Shown here piece by piece: positions 49,144 to 60,596 of a stretch of 64,000 nt of DNA. The stretch comes from Siphonodentalium dalli. Its lineage: Eukaryota; Mollusca; Scaphopoda; Gadilida; Siphonodentaliidae. The notes below the pieces were generated by a model. That model searched no databases. It was not told the origin of the DNA and worked only from the letters and a program-made list of their open reading frames with translations. Every line of letters begins with the position of its first letter. Within the stretch, counting starts at the first letter, position 1. The stretch covers positions 156,789,043-156,853,042 of the forward strand of contig CP136069.1 of assembly GCA_032622095.1 (NCBI GenBank), in the 5' to 3' direction. The translations under genes and the position numbers were made by a program.

Positions 49144-49530
49144 GATCGCCTGGTGGTGGAGATATAATATATGCCCAAACTAGTTACGTGAGATCGCCAT
49201 CCAACAGCTCCATGGTGGAGATAATATAGGCTGAAACTCGTTACTGTTGGATCGCCATCCAACAGCCTAGTGGCGGCGATAATATAGGCTCAGACTCTTT
49301 ACCGCGGTATCGCCATCCAACAGACTGGTGGTAGAGATAATATATGCCTGAACAAGTTACTGTGAGATTGCCATCCAACAGCCTGGTGGCGGAGATAATA
49401 TAGGCTCAAACTAACTACTGTGAGATCGCCATCCAACAGCCTAGTGGCAGAGATAATATAGGCTCAAACTAGCTACCGTGAGATCGCCATCCAACAGCCT
49501 AGTGGCAGAGATAATATAGGCTCAAACTAG
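49144..49530. repeat. 58-bp minisatellite, 7 units (copy 1)
   Basis: The unit is gatcgccatccaacagccta, gtggcggagataatatag and gctcaaactagttactgt. The first unit is diverged. Confidence 0.92.
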
Positions 49531-49592
49531 TTAATTTCCATGTGGAAACAAATACGTTACTTCAGTGATATTTATAGCAAGCTTATCTATTA

Positions 49593-49747
49593 CAGTAATG
49601 CCCTAAATAATCGACTCCTTAACCACAGCAGAATTATGGGTGAGAGGTTTCCGATGAATGGCAACAAGCCATATTTCCGACTAAATCCTGAAAAAATTAC
49701 CCATAATTCTGCTGTGGTTAAGGAGTTGATTATTTAGGGAATTACTG
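49593..49747. mobile_element. Tc1/mariner-like foldback MITE (copy 1)
   Basis: tacagtaatgccctaaataa to ttagggaattactg. The left arm is partly deleted. The right TA flank is mutated to TG. Confidence 0.8.
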
Positions 49748-49901
49748 TGATATCTATGTATTTACTCGATTTGGAAAGCAAAATATTATGGCTAATATGA
49801 AGTAAAATGATGAAATTGTTGAATTTCGCTGTAAACGGGATCCAGTTATGCAGTTGGAGTCCATTGTTCGAAAAAAGGGGTGGGGGGGTGGTAGCCTCAT
49901 A

Positions 49902-50300
49902 TTAACCCTTTACCCAACAAACCGGCCAAATAAAGCTTCAACAGCCTAAAATATCTTCGGTCTGTCTCAATAGAACCATACAAATATGGATATCATTGGA
50001 ACCGGCTCCTTGACCACATTGTGATAGTTACAGTTATGCCCTGTGCCAATGCATTCTCTTATATATGCGAGTCGACCATAGGTCGCCTCGCATATATAAG
50101 AGAATGCATTGGCCTAAAAATATTTATCTTGATCTTTTTTTAACACTTTTTACCATTTTTTCTTACATTCTTTAACAATTTTATAATTTTTAATGTGTTA
50201 AGCCAATGCATTCTCTTATATATGCGAGGCGACATATGGTCGACTCGCATATATAAGAGAATGCATTGGCACAGGGCCGTTCTGTTGGGTAAAGGGTTAA
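49902..50300. mobile_element. TTAA-target MITE, ACCCAACA family, present only in copy 1
   Basis: Complete element in cctcatATTAA...TTAAacatgc. Copy 2 reads cctcatattaaacatgc, a single TTAA. It has a short spacer variant (aatatttatcttgat). Confidence 0.93.
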
Positions 50301-50369
50301 ACATGCTTGTATGTACATGTGTAGAATTCATAATGGTCTTTACAGATGATGTCGCATGTGGCACATTCA

Positions 50370-50794
50370 CATCCTTGCAAATAGTGTGTCTGTCATTTGA
50401 AGAATGAGGTCCCCAGAGGGTGAATTTAGTGATGCTATCCCGCAGAGTGGGCTAGCATCACCAAATCACCCTCTGGGAACCTCATTCTGCTTAGACCTTA
50501 TCTTCTGCGAAGCATCTATAGTTTCAAACTTACATTGTTTTTATTTACTTTTTCCCTTCTGGGAAGTTTCTATATCCCCTAATTTGCAGAAGATAAAATG
50601 CATAATTTAGGTGACTAATGGGTGAAATCATCAACTTCAACTGAAAAAATTAAATCTGATCCCAGGTCTCCCTTAGCATTTGAGGCCTAAGCAGAATGAT
50701 GTTCCCAGAGGGTGAATTTGGTGATGGTAGCCCACTAAATTCACCCTCTGGGAACCTCATTCTGCAAATGGCATATACACTATTTGCAGCATTG
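50370..50794. mobile_element. hAT-like hairpin MITE with perfect 8-bp target duplication (copy 1)
   Basis: Starts CATCCTTGCAAATAGTGTGT and ends ctatttgcagcattg. CACATTCA occurs at 50362-50369 and 50795-50802. Both hairpins and the spacer are present. Confidence 0.88.
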
Positions 50795-51567
50795 CACATT
50801 CAAGCCTGAAAAGAGGTAAGGTAAGATCTTTAATGCTGCACCAGAGCTGCTCCCGCCATGAAAGGGATAACTGGAAGAGACAGCAATGTTGTGGAAGTTC
50901 AAATGTTTCAGTTTATTCTATTTCAACATTTACCCCTTTCTATACTAAATGGTTTCTCCAACTCAGTTCTAAAAATATACATTGGAATGGTTTATTATTC
51001 ATTTAGAGGGGTCATCAGAAAAAAAATATCAGTTGTCAGACAGACAAAAAGATAATACAAGTGCAGAACGATTCCTATTCATTGGTGGGAAATATTCAGA
51101 TAATAAGTTCAACAGCCATTCCTTGAACTTATTATCTGAACATTTCCAAGGTAACAGCCCATCAATGAGTATGAAGTAAAGTTTGTTCAATAGCATGAAA
51201 TACATGTATGTCTCACACAATGATAGTGCCACCATATGTAAGGACCTTTACGCTCTTTGTCCAAAAGCTAAGTGATGCATATAAAGTTTATCAAGAAATA
51301 TTGATGTCGAATATCAAACAAATATAATAATTACTTGCATGAAAAATATTGTAGACTAAGTTTGATGCTATGAAATCATTTTGTTCTATAAACATTAAAT
51401 TTATAGAAACGAATACATACCGAGGTGTCAAAGACACTGATGCTCAAGTTGACATTGACAAGACATATGGCAAGGTTTGACAATATACCATATGATTCAA
51501 AGGCAGAAAACATAAGAATGCCAATATGTAACCATAAGCCGGAAGCGCAAATAATTTGTAAGTCATA

Positions 51568-51967
51568 TTAACCCTTTACCCAACAAACCGGCCAAAACTG
51601 GCCAAATAAAGCTTCAACAGCCTAAAATATCTTCGGTCTGTCTCAATAGAACCATACAAATATGGATATCATTGGAACCGGCTCCTTGACCACATTGTGA
51701 TAGTTACAGTTATGCCCTGTGCCAATGCATTCTCTTATATATGCGAGTCGACCATAGGTCGCCTCGCATATATAAGAGAATGCATTGGCCTAAAAAAAAT
51801 CTTATTTTAACACTTTTTACCATTTTTTCTTACATTCTTTAACAATTTTATAATTTTTAATGTGTTAAGCCAATGCATTCTCTTATATATGCGAGGCGAC
51901 CTATGGTCGACTCGCATATATAAGAGAATGCATTGGCACAGGGCCCTTCTGTTGGGTAAAGGGTTAA
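51568..51967. mobile_element. TTAA-target MITE, ACCCAACA family, present only in copy 1
   Basis: Inserted in the TTAA that forms the left edge of a GGAGCTGC-family element, so the two elements share TTAA 51964-51967. Copy 2 shows the empty TTAA at 57627-57630. Confidence 0.92.
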
Positions 51968-52127
51968 CCCTTTTCTTACGGGAGCTGCGCTAGTGCATAA
52001 TTAATGATTATGAGCCAGTGCATTCTCTATATAATGACAATATAAAATTGTTAGGCCAATGTATTCGCTTATATATTCGAGGCTCCCTATGTACTTGTTG
52101 ATGAGTATATAGTAAAGAAAGGGTTAA
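51964..52127. mobile_element. TTAA-target MITE, GGAGCTGC family, broken at the duplication junction
   Basis: Begins ttaacccttttcttacggga and is intact to gaggctccctatg (52091). It then continues into unrelated tacttgttgatgagtata and ends with aaagaaagggttaa. The break is the duplication breakpoint. Confidence 0.75.
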
Positions 52128-53632
52128 TTACCATTTGGGGGGGGGGGGTTGCTAAATTAGCTTTCAATTGCAACATTCTGCTACGCTCGCAAAAGGCCTA
52201 AATGAAGATTTTCAGGGAAAAAACTCCAAATGCTGCCCATTGAATTTCAAAATAAAGGCCTTGAAAATTGTTAAGTACTAAACTTCCTTGAATGACATTG
52301 AATTTCATCAGTTCTGACCTTTGACAACCATGTTATTTATGCTGCAAGACTTCATACAAATTTACAAAACCAAAAACCTGTATCTGCATTATGATCAGTT
52401 TATATGCATATACCAACTCAAGAGGAACAGGTAACAAATAATTCCAAAGCAATTTTTTGGGGCACACACTGTCCTCATCACGTAGGCGCACACTATTTCA
52501 AAGTGATATTTAAAAAAAAAATAGGTAACTTTATACTGATATGCAAATCAAATTTAATATATAATACAAGTGATATTTAAGGACATTCCAACAGGTGGTG
52601 AAGAACAGACAAAAATGTTCTCTTATTCCTGAATGAATCATTATTAAAGATACTGTCTAATTTGACACCATAACATCTGTACATTTTATACCCCACAATA
52701 TAATTAGACCAGACACATGAGGTTTTGAATGCCAGATATTGACTTACAAAAGATGATGTTTAATGTATTTACTGGCGAATGATTGTGTGGTTTCCATGAT
52801 CCTTGTGCCATACAAATGATGCTTTATTTTCAAATATTTTTCATTTTTATTTTTCACTGTTAGCTGGAAATTGGCTTAGGAAATTTTGTCACATTTGGTG
52901 TCAAATCGGATGGAGCAGCTTTAATTGAACCTGGCACATTCAACTGAACATTGGCTGTGTTAAGACCTAACCCTTATAAAAACATGAATTTTGATCAATC
53001 ATTGCATAGAAACAATTAAACCTAATATGAATCACATTTTATTGGTGACATAACGCTAAGAATAATTTATGTAACAGCATGCAATGGCCCCGGTGGAGAC
53101 GACATGACAAGATCATTCTTATCTGGATTCAGGCCCGCAAAGCCAACATGACATCATGAACCGTGTCATGAAGTCTTCTCTGGTTTTCATTAAGCTAAAT
53201 AACGAAATTGGTCTAAATGAAACTAATAGACCAAGGCCTAAATCACATGGGAATTCTTCAGAAGTTGTAAAGTTGACAATTTTATTTTCATCTCGTTGGT
53301 CCACTGCCGATTCTGCAATTTAACAATCTCCAGACAGTTATTAACCAGAAGTCACGTATCAGTTTCACCAAAAAAACATACACGCCACCAGAATTTGGCT
53401 CATCGCTATAGAAAAAAAATATGACGTCATCATACACCTGCGCCTAATGTATAAACACCAACACGCGCTTAGCATGCTTGTGGTTGCTACTAATATGGCT
53501 TAGCTTATCCTAAATACTCATCGACAAGTGACTCACTTGGGGGAATGTTTTAATGTAAGTAAAATTATCGGCCATCTTTCTGCATGCGATACTCCCAATC
53601 TGAATAGACCCTAAGAGGTCACATTCATTACA

Positions 53633-53726
53633 TTAACCCTTTGATGATGGGAGCTGCGCTGGCGCAACATTAAAGACCCGGCACCAATGCATTCTCTTAT
53701 ATATGTGAGTCAACCATAGTCAGATT
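53633..53726. mobile_element. Left-end fragment of a TTAA-target MITE (copy 2)
   Basis: Counterpart of 47121-47214 with the same truncation point, so the truncation predates the duplication. Confidence 0.75.
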
Positions 53727-54224
53727 GGGCTAAACTTTGCTTCTGCTGCTTCACCAGAGGATCTCGTATTTAAAATGGGAAAAATATAAGCAGAAATAGC
53801 TGCATTCAATTTTATTGTAACTAGTTCCAACAAACAAAATGTATATACATATAAAAAATCATGTGGTGAAATATATATAATGCAGATTGAAGTTACCTGT
53901 GGATTTCTGAAGATAAACTCAGGCAATAAATATCTCCAAAAAAGAAAAGCTGCATATAAAACATGATTATTTTTCCAAATCATGTAACATTTCCTGACCG
54001 AAAGTTTATTCAAGAAATAACACATTGTGCATAGAACATAATAGTAAATTTGTCTTAAAAAATCTGCCAATTACGCCACTAGCAAAGAAGATTAATTTTC
54101 ATTGGTCAATCCATTAGAAGCAACACGGCTGGCATCTTGCCAAACATGTTGGGGCCAGTGTCTGAAAACTAGTTACGCACCTGTGCTTTCTGGATGATTT
54201 ACTAGCATCACCAATAGATTGCGA

Positions 54225-54478
54225 TTAACCCTTTCATGACAGGAGCTGCGCTGGTGCAGCATTAAAGGCCCTGTGCCAGTGTGTTCTCTTCATATGTGAG
54301 TCTCCCATAGGGAGCCTCACATATATAATAGAATGCACTGGCTTTCAAGGTAAATATTGTTAGGCCAATGTATTCTCTCATATATGCGAGGCTCCCTATG
54401 GGAGACTGATATATAAGAGAATGCATTGGCGCAGGGCTTTTGCAAAATTTCAGGAAGCTTCAGTCATGGAAGGGTTAA
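54225..54478. mobile_element. TTAA-target MITE, GGAGCTGC family (copy 2)
   Basis: Counterpart of 47714-47968, with substitutions and a 1-bp deletion in ttcatatgtgag. Confidence 0.85.
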
Positions 54479-54552
54479 GTTTATTGACTTATAATTACAT
54501 CAAAATCATTTTTTATAGTATTTTGCCTTTGGTTTCTAAAAGGCGAATGTAT

Positions 54553-55005
54553 TTAACCCTTTCAGTGCCAGGGGCCGATCTCATCGGCCCTAATTTACGG
54601 TCTGTAAAATCGACCCTAAAATATTATTTTTTTAGATTTTTTTTGGGTTGAATTTTTTTTGGGTACGTTTAAGCATGCTATAGCGAATTTAAAAACAAAC
54701 TGGATAAAACCTTAGGGGCATGTTATAACTCAAAACTATCACCAAGTATTCATAGTAATAATTTTAATGCCCATGAAAAACGTAAGATTCACTGGCACTA
54801 AACCTATAAAATAAGTCTATTAAAGAATATAAGAAAAAATTATTAAAATTGTAAAAAATAATAACAAATGATGAAAAATTGTTAGGCCAATGCATTCTCT
54901 TATATATGCGAGGCGACCTATGGTCGACTTGCATATATAAGAGAATGCATTGGCACAGGGTATATGGGTTGATACAAAAATCGGACCTGGCACTGAAAGG
55001 GTTAA
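54553..55005. mobile_element. TTAA-target MITE, CAGTGCCAGG family (copy 2)
   Basis: Counterpart of 48043-48486 with a longer T-rich stretch near 54620. Confidence 0.87.
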
Positions 55006-55662
55006 ATAGGATAATTACAATAGGGCAGAATTGAACGTTGAGCTTAAGGATTTTGTCACAGCAACACGAGATGTTGCAGCAACGCCACTATAAAGTTACC
55101 AATATTTAATGATATTTCCAACTCAAATCGCATTTTCAGGTTGATATTTTTCCCGGAGATATTATTAGAAATAATAATCTCGGTATCGTAACATAATTCC
55201 ACAGTTTATTAACTGTTATGAGTTTGTGATTCAGCACGATGCCTTTAAACTGTGTAATTACATTAAAAAACAAAGATTATTAATTAAATAACTGTGATGG
55301 CTTATTTTAAGCAACGTGCAATTGATTTACATTTCATGGATTGAAAGCTTATGATGAAATGATCGATAAGTATGCCAAATTTTTGGTTTGAGCAATTCAA
55401 TGTAAATCTAATGGAAGATGGAATTAGTTAAGAATGAAAAAAGAGGGGAAATATAGAGTTACATATTAGAGGGTACTACCCCATACCCCTTGAAATCCGG
55501 AATCTGGATTTAAAAAAGACATGGAAGAATTTAAAAATAAGGAATACATGTATATGAATCATTTTGGAGAAAAACAATATTCTATACAGTTAATTAAAAC
55601 CAATAATATTTTTCTTCCCAATATTTAGTGTAATTCACTGAGCATGTTAGTCATTCGGCAAG

Positions 55663-55990
55663 ATCGCCTGGTGGTGGAGATATAATATATGCCCAAACTA
55701 GTTACGTGAGATCGCCATCCAACAGCTCCATGGTGGAGATAATATAGGCTGAAACTCGTTACTGTTGGATCGCCATCCAACAGCCTAGTGGCGGCGATAA
55801 TATAGGCTCAAACTCGTTACCGCGGTATCGCCATCCAACAGACTGGTGGTAGAGATAATATATGCCTGAACAAGTTACTGTGAGATTGCCATCCAACAGC
55901 CTGGTGGCGGAGATAATATAGGCTCAAACTAACTACTGTGAGATCACCATCCAACAGCCTAGTGGCAGAGATAATATAGGCTCAAACTAG
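55663..55990. repeat. 58-bp minisatellite, 6 units (copy 2)
   Basis: The same array as 49144-49530 with one unit fewer, a length change after or during the duplication. Confidence 0.92.
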
Positions 55991-56052
55991 TTAATTTCCA
56001 TGTGGAAAAAAATACGTTACTTCAGTGATATTTATAGCAAGCTTATCTATTA

Positions 56053-56207
56053 CAGTAATGCCCTAAATAATCGACTCCTTAACCACAGCAGAATTATGGG
56101 TGAGAGGTTTCCGATGAATGGCAACAAGCCATATTTCCGACTAAATCCTGAAAAAATTACCCATAATTCTGCTGTGGTTAAGGAGTTGATTATTTAGGGA
56201 ATTACTG
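56053..56207. mobile_element. Tc1/mariner-like foldback MITE (copy 2)
   Basis: Counterpart of 49593-49747 with TA kept on both sides. Confidence 0.8.
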
Positions 56208-56433
56208 TAATATCTATGTATTTACTCGATTTGGAAAGCAAAATATTGTGGCTAATATGAAGTAAAATGATGAAATTGTTGAATTTCGCTGTAAACGGGA
56301 TCCAGTTATGCAGTTGGAGTCCATTGTTCGAAAAAAGGGGTGGGGGGTGGTAGCCTCATATTAAACATGCTTGTATGTACATGTGTAGAATTCATAATGG
56401 TCTTTACAGATGATGTCGCATGTGGCACATTCA

Positions 56434-56858
56434 CATCCTTGCAAATAGTGTGTCTGTCATTTGAAGAATGAGGTCCCCAGAGGGTGAATTTAGTGATGCT
56501 ATCCCGCAGAGTGGGCTAGTATCACCAAATCACCCTCTGGGAACCTCATTCTGCTTAGACCTTATCTTCTGCGAAGCATCTATAGTTTCAAACTTACATT
56601 GTTTTTATTTACTTTTTCCCTTCTGGGAAGTTTCTATATCCCCTAATTTGCAGAAGATAAAATGCATAATTTAGGTGACTAATGGGTGAAATCATCAACT
56701 TCAACTGAAAAAATTAAATCTGATCCCAGGTCTCCCTTAGCATTTGAGGCCTAAGCAGAATGATGTTCCCAGAGGGTGAATTTGGTGATGGTAGCCCACT
56801 AAATTCACCCTCTGGGAACCTCATTCTGCAAATGGCATATACACTATTTGCAGCATTG
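56434..56858. mobile_element. hAT-like hairpin MITE with perfect 8-bp target duplication (copy 2)
   Basis: Counterpart of 50370-50794, with CACATTCA at 56426-56433 and 56859-56866. Confidence 0.88.
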
Positions 56859-57626
56859 CACATTCAAGCCTGAAAAGAGGTAAGGTAAGATCTTTAATGC
56901 TGCACCAGAGCTGCTCCCGCCATGAAAGGGATAACTGGAAGAGACAGCAATATTGTGGAAGTTTAAATGTTTCAGTTTATTCTATTTCAACATTTACCCC
57001 TTTCTATACTAAATGGTTTCTCCAACTCAGTTCTAAAATTATACATTGGAATGGTTTATTATTCATTTAGAGGGGTCATCAGAAAAAAAATATCAGTTTG
57101 TCAGACAGACAAAAAGATAATACAAGTGCAGAACGATTCCTATTCATTGGTGGGAAATATTCAGATAATAAGTTCAACAGCCATTCCTTGAACTTATTAT
57201 CTGAACATTTCCAAGGTAACAGCCCATCAATGAGTATGAAGTAAAGTTTGTTCAATAGCATGAAATATGTCTCACACAATGATAGTGACACCATATGTAA
57301 GGACCTTTACACTCTTTTTCCAAAAGCTAAGTGATGCATATAAAGTTTATCAAGAAATATTGATGTCGAATATCAAACAAATATAATAATTACTTGCATG
57401 AAAAATATTGTAGACTAAGTTTGATGCAATGAAATCATTTTGTTCTATAAACATTAAATTTATAGAAACGAATACATACCGAGGTGTCAAAGACACTGAT
57501 GCTCAAGTTGACATTGACAAGACATATGGCAAGGTTTGACAATATACCATATGATTCAAAGGCAGAAAACATAAAAATGCCAATATGTAACCATAAGCCA
57601 GAAGCGTAAATAATTTGTAAGTCATA

Positions 57627-57834
57627 TTAAACCTTTTCTGACGGGAGCTGCGCTAGTGCAGAATTAAGGATTATGAGCCAGTGCATTCTCTATATAATGA
57701 CAATGTAAAATTGTTAGGCCAATGTATTCGCTTATATATTCGAGGCTCCCTATGGGAGACTCACATATAAAGTGAATGCATTGGCACAGGGTTTTCGCAA
57801 AAATTTCAGGAAGCTCCAGTCATGGAAGGGTTAA
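57627..57834. mobile_element. TTAA-target MITE, GGAGCTGC family, complete
   Basis: ttaaaccttttctgacggga to catggaagggttaa. This is the unbroken version of 51964-52127, with both hairpins. Confidence 0.82.
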
Positions 57835-57939
57835 TACATTATGTCAGCCCAAGAAACATGCAAAGTTTTGAAGCAGTATGCAAATCACATAGTATCTGTC
57901 CAATAATCTTGCATCCATTTAAGAAATGGATGTTGATTT

Positions 57940-58319
57940 CAAGCATACAAATAGTGTGCCTGTCATTTGCAGAATGAGGTCCCCAGAGGGTGAATTTAGT
58001 GACACTACCCCGCACAGCGAGCTAGCGTCACCAAATTCACCCTCTGAGGACATCATTCTGCTTAGGCCTCATCTTCTGTGAAGTATCTATAGTCTCAAAT
58101 TAACATTGTTTTTAGTTACTTTTTCATTTTTCTGGGAAATTTCTATATCCCCTAATATTTTCAATCTGATCCTAGGTCTCCCATAGCAGTGGAGGCCTAA
58201 GCAGAAGGAGGTCCCCAGAGGGTGAAATTGGTGATGCTAGCCCATTGTGCAGGGAAGCGCCACTAAATTAACCCTCTGGGGACCTCATTCTGCAAATAAT
58301 GACACAATTTGCAGCCTTG
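57940..58319. mobile_element. hAT-like hairpin MITE with 8-bp target duplication
   Basis: Starts CAAGCATACAAATAGTGTGC and ends aatttgcagccttg. GTTGATTT (57932-57939) and GTTGGTTT (58320-58327) form a 7/8 duplication. Part of the spacer is missing. Confidence 0.85.
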
Positions 58320-59060
58320 GTTGGTTTCATGGAGTATGGATGCAAGTTGATATGACATGTTGTGTGTGGAACACGACACATACAAATATCACACCAACTT
58401 GCATCCTGATGATTCTCCATAGAACGCTACAAAGTCAACATCCATTCCATATATTTACACTCAACTGGCAGATTAACCCTTTACCCAACAAACCGGCCAA
58501 AACCGGCCAAATAAAGCTTCAACAGCCTAAAATATCTTCGGTCTGTCTCAATAGAACCATACAAATATGGATATCATTGGAACCGGCTCCTTGACCACAT
58601 TGTGATAGTTACAGTTATGCCCTGTGCCAATGCATTCTCTTATATATGCGAGTCGACCATAGGTCGCCTCGCATATATAAGAGAATGCATTGGCCTAAAA
58701 AAAATCTTTTTTTAACACTTTTTACCATTTTTTCTTACATTCTTTAACAATTTTATAATTTTTAATGTATTAAGCCAATGCATTCTCTTATATATGCGAG
58801 GCGACCTATGGTCGACTCGCATATATAAGAGAATGCATTGGCACAGGGCCGTTCTGTTGGGTAAAGGGTTAAACAGGCATTTAGCTTCCATTTAAGAAAT
58901 TGATGTTGATTTGCTTGCGTTCCATAGAGTATGGATGCAAGTTGGTCTGACAATTTGTGTGGAATGCACACATAAAAATGTCAGACCAACTTGCAACTAA
59001 ATCAACACCCATTACTTATATTTACACTCAACCAAGCCAACTGGCAGATAAGAAGAGCAT
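58320..59060. repeat. Foldback repeat 'gatgcaagttgg', two units, split by a TTAA element
   Basis: atggatgcaagttgatatga ... catacaaatatcacaccaac at 58338-58405 and atggatgcaagttggtctga ... atgtcagaccaacttgca at 58931-58997 are two related hairpins. Both are followed by tatttacactcaac...ctggcaga. Confidence 0.7.
58473..58872. mobile_element. TTAA-target MITE, ACCCAACA family
   Basis: Complete, with TTAA at 58473-58476 and 58869-58872. It has two hairpins and a duplicated GGCCAAAACCGGCC block. Confidence 0.9.
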
Positions 59061-59109
59061 TAAGCGCCCATTTCCAACGTTATCTTCGTGACTTGATGGA
59101 ATTTGAGTC

Positions 59110-59400
59110 TACACAAAAATGGATGCAAGTTGGGGTCATCACGCGACATCATGTGACGTAATTTCGACCAACCAACATCCTGCATTCATGTTCCACAACG
59201 CGAATGCATGTGCGAGTGTAAATATTTTGAACACTATTCTGTCAGCTCATTGGAAGTTGCGTCCATATCATATGGAAACAAGTGCGATGTCACATGACAT
59301 GATTTCAGCCAACCAACATCCTGCATTCCAGTTCCACAGCTCAAATTCATGTATAACTGTAAATATTCTCCATGGAATGGAACAAAATCACCATCCATGA
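59110..59400. repeat. Diverged tandem repeat, two units of about 150 bp
   Basis: caaccaacatcctgcattc, gttccaca and aactgtaaatatt/gagtgtaaatatt blocks recur in order. The open frame across it is incidental. Confidence 0.6.
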
Positions 59401-59449
59401 TGATCCTGCATATTACTGTGTGTAAATATATCATAAATGTTTTCTTCAA

Positions 59450-60590
59450 AACAGGGAAATACAGTACTGTAGCCCAACACCACTAGAAGTGATACACTGT
59501 TCCATGTTACTCAATCGTAAAGTCTAGTAGAAACCCCTATAGCTGCTAAAATAACATTCTAATTCACTCCGCAATAATTTCCCACCATAAAATAAAATAT
59601 GCCAAGCTGATTGGTTAAAAATAAATATTAAAAGGCACTTGGTTGCCACCTTAACTCTGTCGTTAAATGACCATCAACTGTCGCAAATTTTTAGTTTTAT
59701 AGTTCTCTGCTGCTGGAGGGAAGTATGTATTATTCCATGTCCAGCCCATGTGTGCTTTTACAAGCAATATTATTCAGTATACATGTAGCCGATTGTAAAT
59801 AAATGTGCCATGTTCTGTACAGACATTATTTCATGTTCCAATCTCAGTAATATGTAATCTGCAGGTATCATGTGTAAATGCTTTGCATTAACACTAAAAT
59901 GCCAAATAAAAACTAATCATGCGAAAGATATATTGAAATACGAACGGCATGATAATGACGTCAACTTTATGAATGAGCAGAATGTTGAGTATAATAAGAT
60001 TGCTTTTAAATGAAGCTGACGGGCGGCTTCATCTCCAAAGACATAATAACATCCAATGAAATTGAAGACTACTAAGTCTGTACCGTTGTATTAGTGGCGC
60101 TTTGGCATTTTGGGGTGCTTTTTATGTTATCACAAAATAATCCGAGAATAAATTTGTGTTCATTTAAAAACCACTTTAATTTTCAACTTAGTTTTTTCAG
60201 TTCTGACCAAATGACAATAGGGTTTAGTTTTTATCAATCAAGGAAGAAAGAGAAGTTGGTAGTTGTTTGGTATACAGTACTTTACAGTAAAGGCAGAATT
60301 CACCTGACAGATGTTGCCAAATGGCAACATTTGCACTTCCAATTTATGAATAAATGTGACATCATTAATTAGAATGGAGATAACTCTGTTGCGTTTCATG
60401 ATGTTAAATGGTAGACTGCTGGTTTTACTGTCACAAATACCCATTTTTCTAAACTAAATTTGTGATAGTAAAGCCAGCAGTTATCCCTTAATTAATAGGT
60501 ACAGATCAAATGATGCTTTGCACCAAATAGCTGAAAAATAATGGAATGATGCTTAAAATGAAAAAAGTTATAATTGTATGTCGTCGAAAT
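59450..60590. other. Intergenic DNA: one hairpin, no gene seen
   Basis: Hairpin 60415-60483 (gtagactgctggttttactg and complement). Otherwise no recognised feature. Confidence 0.5.
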
Positions 60591-60596
60591 GAACAA

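Larger units (their letters stand above)
45672..52091 (+). repeat. Large direct duplication, copy 1 (6.4 kb)
   Basis: Collinear and near-identical with 52183-57754, starting acgctcgcagaaggcctaaa and ending gaggctccctatg. The extra length over copy 2 is explained by two TTAA elements (49902-50300 and 51568-51967) and one more minisatellite unit. No convincing gene lies inside it. Confidence 0.93.
52183..57754 (+). repeat. Large direct duplication, copy 2 (5.6 kb)
   Basis: Lacks the two ACCCAACA-family elements found in copy 1 and keeps single TTAA sites at 56361-56364 and 57627-57630. The right-edge TTAA element is complete here but truncated in copy 1, so the right flank of this copy is the original one. 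Differences are scattered substitutions and 1-2 bp indels. Confidence 0.93.

Noticed and set aside
59119-59400. 93-codon frame with repeated ISANQHPAF-like motifs
   Set aside because: It is the translation of a diverged two-unit tandem repeat, with no splice sites or start context.
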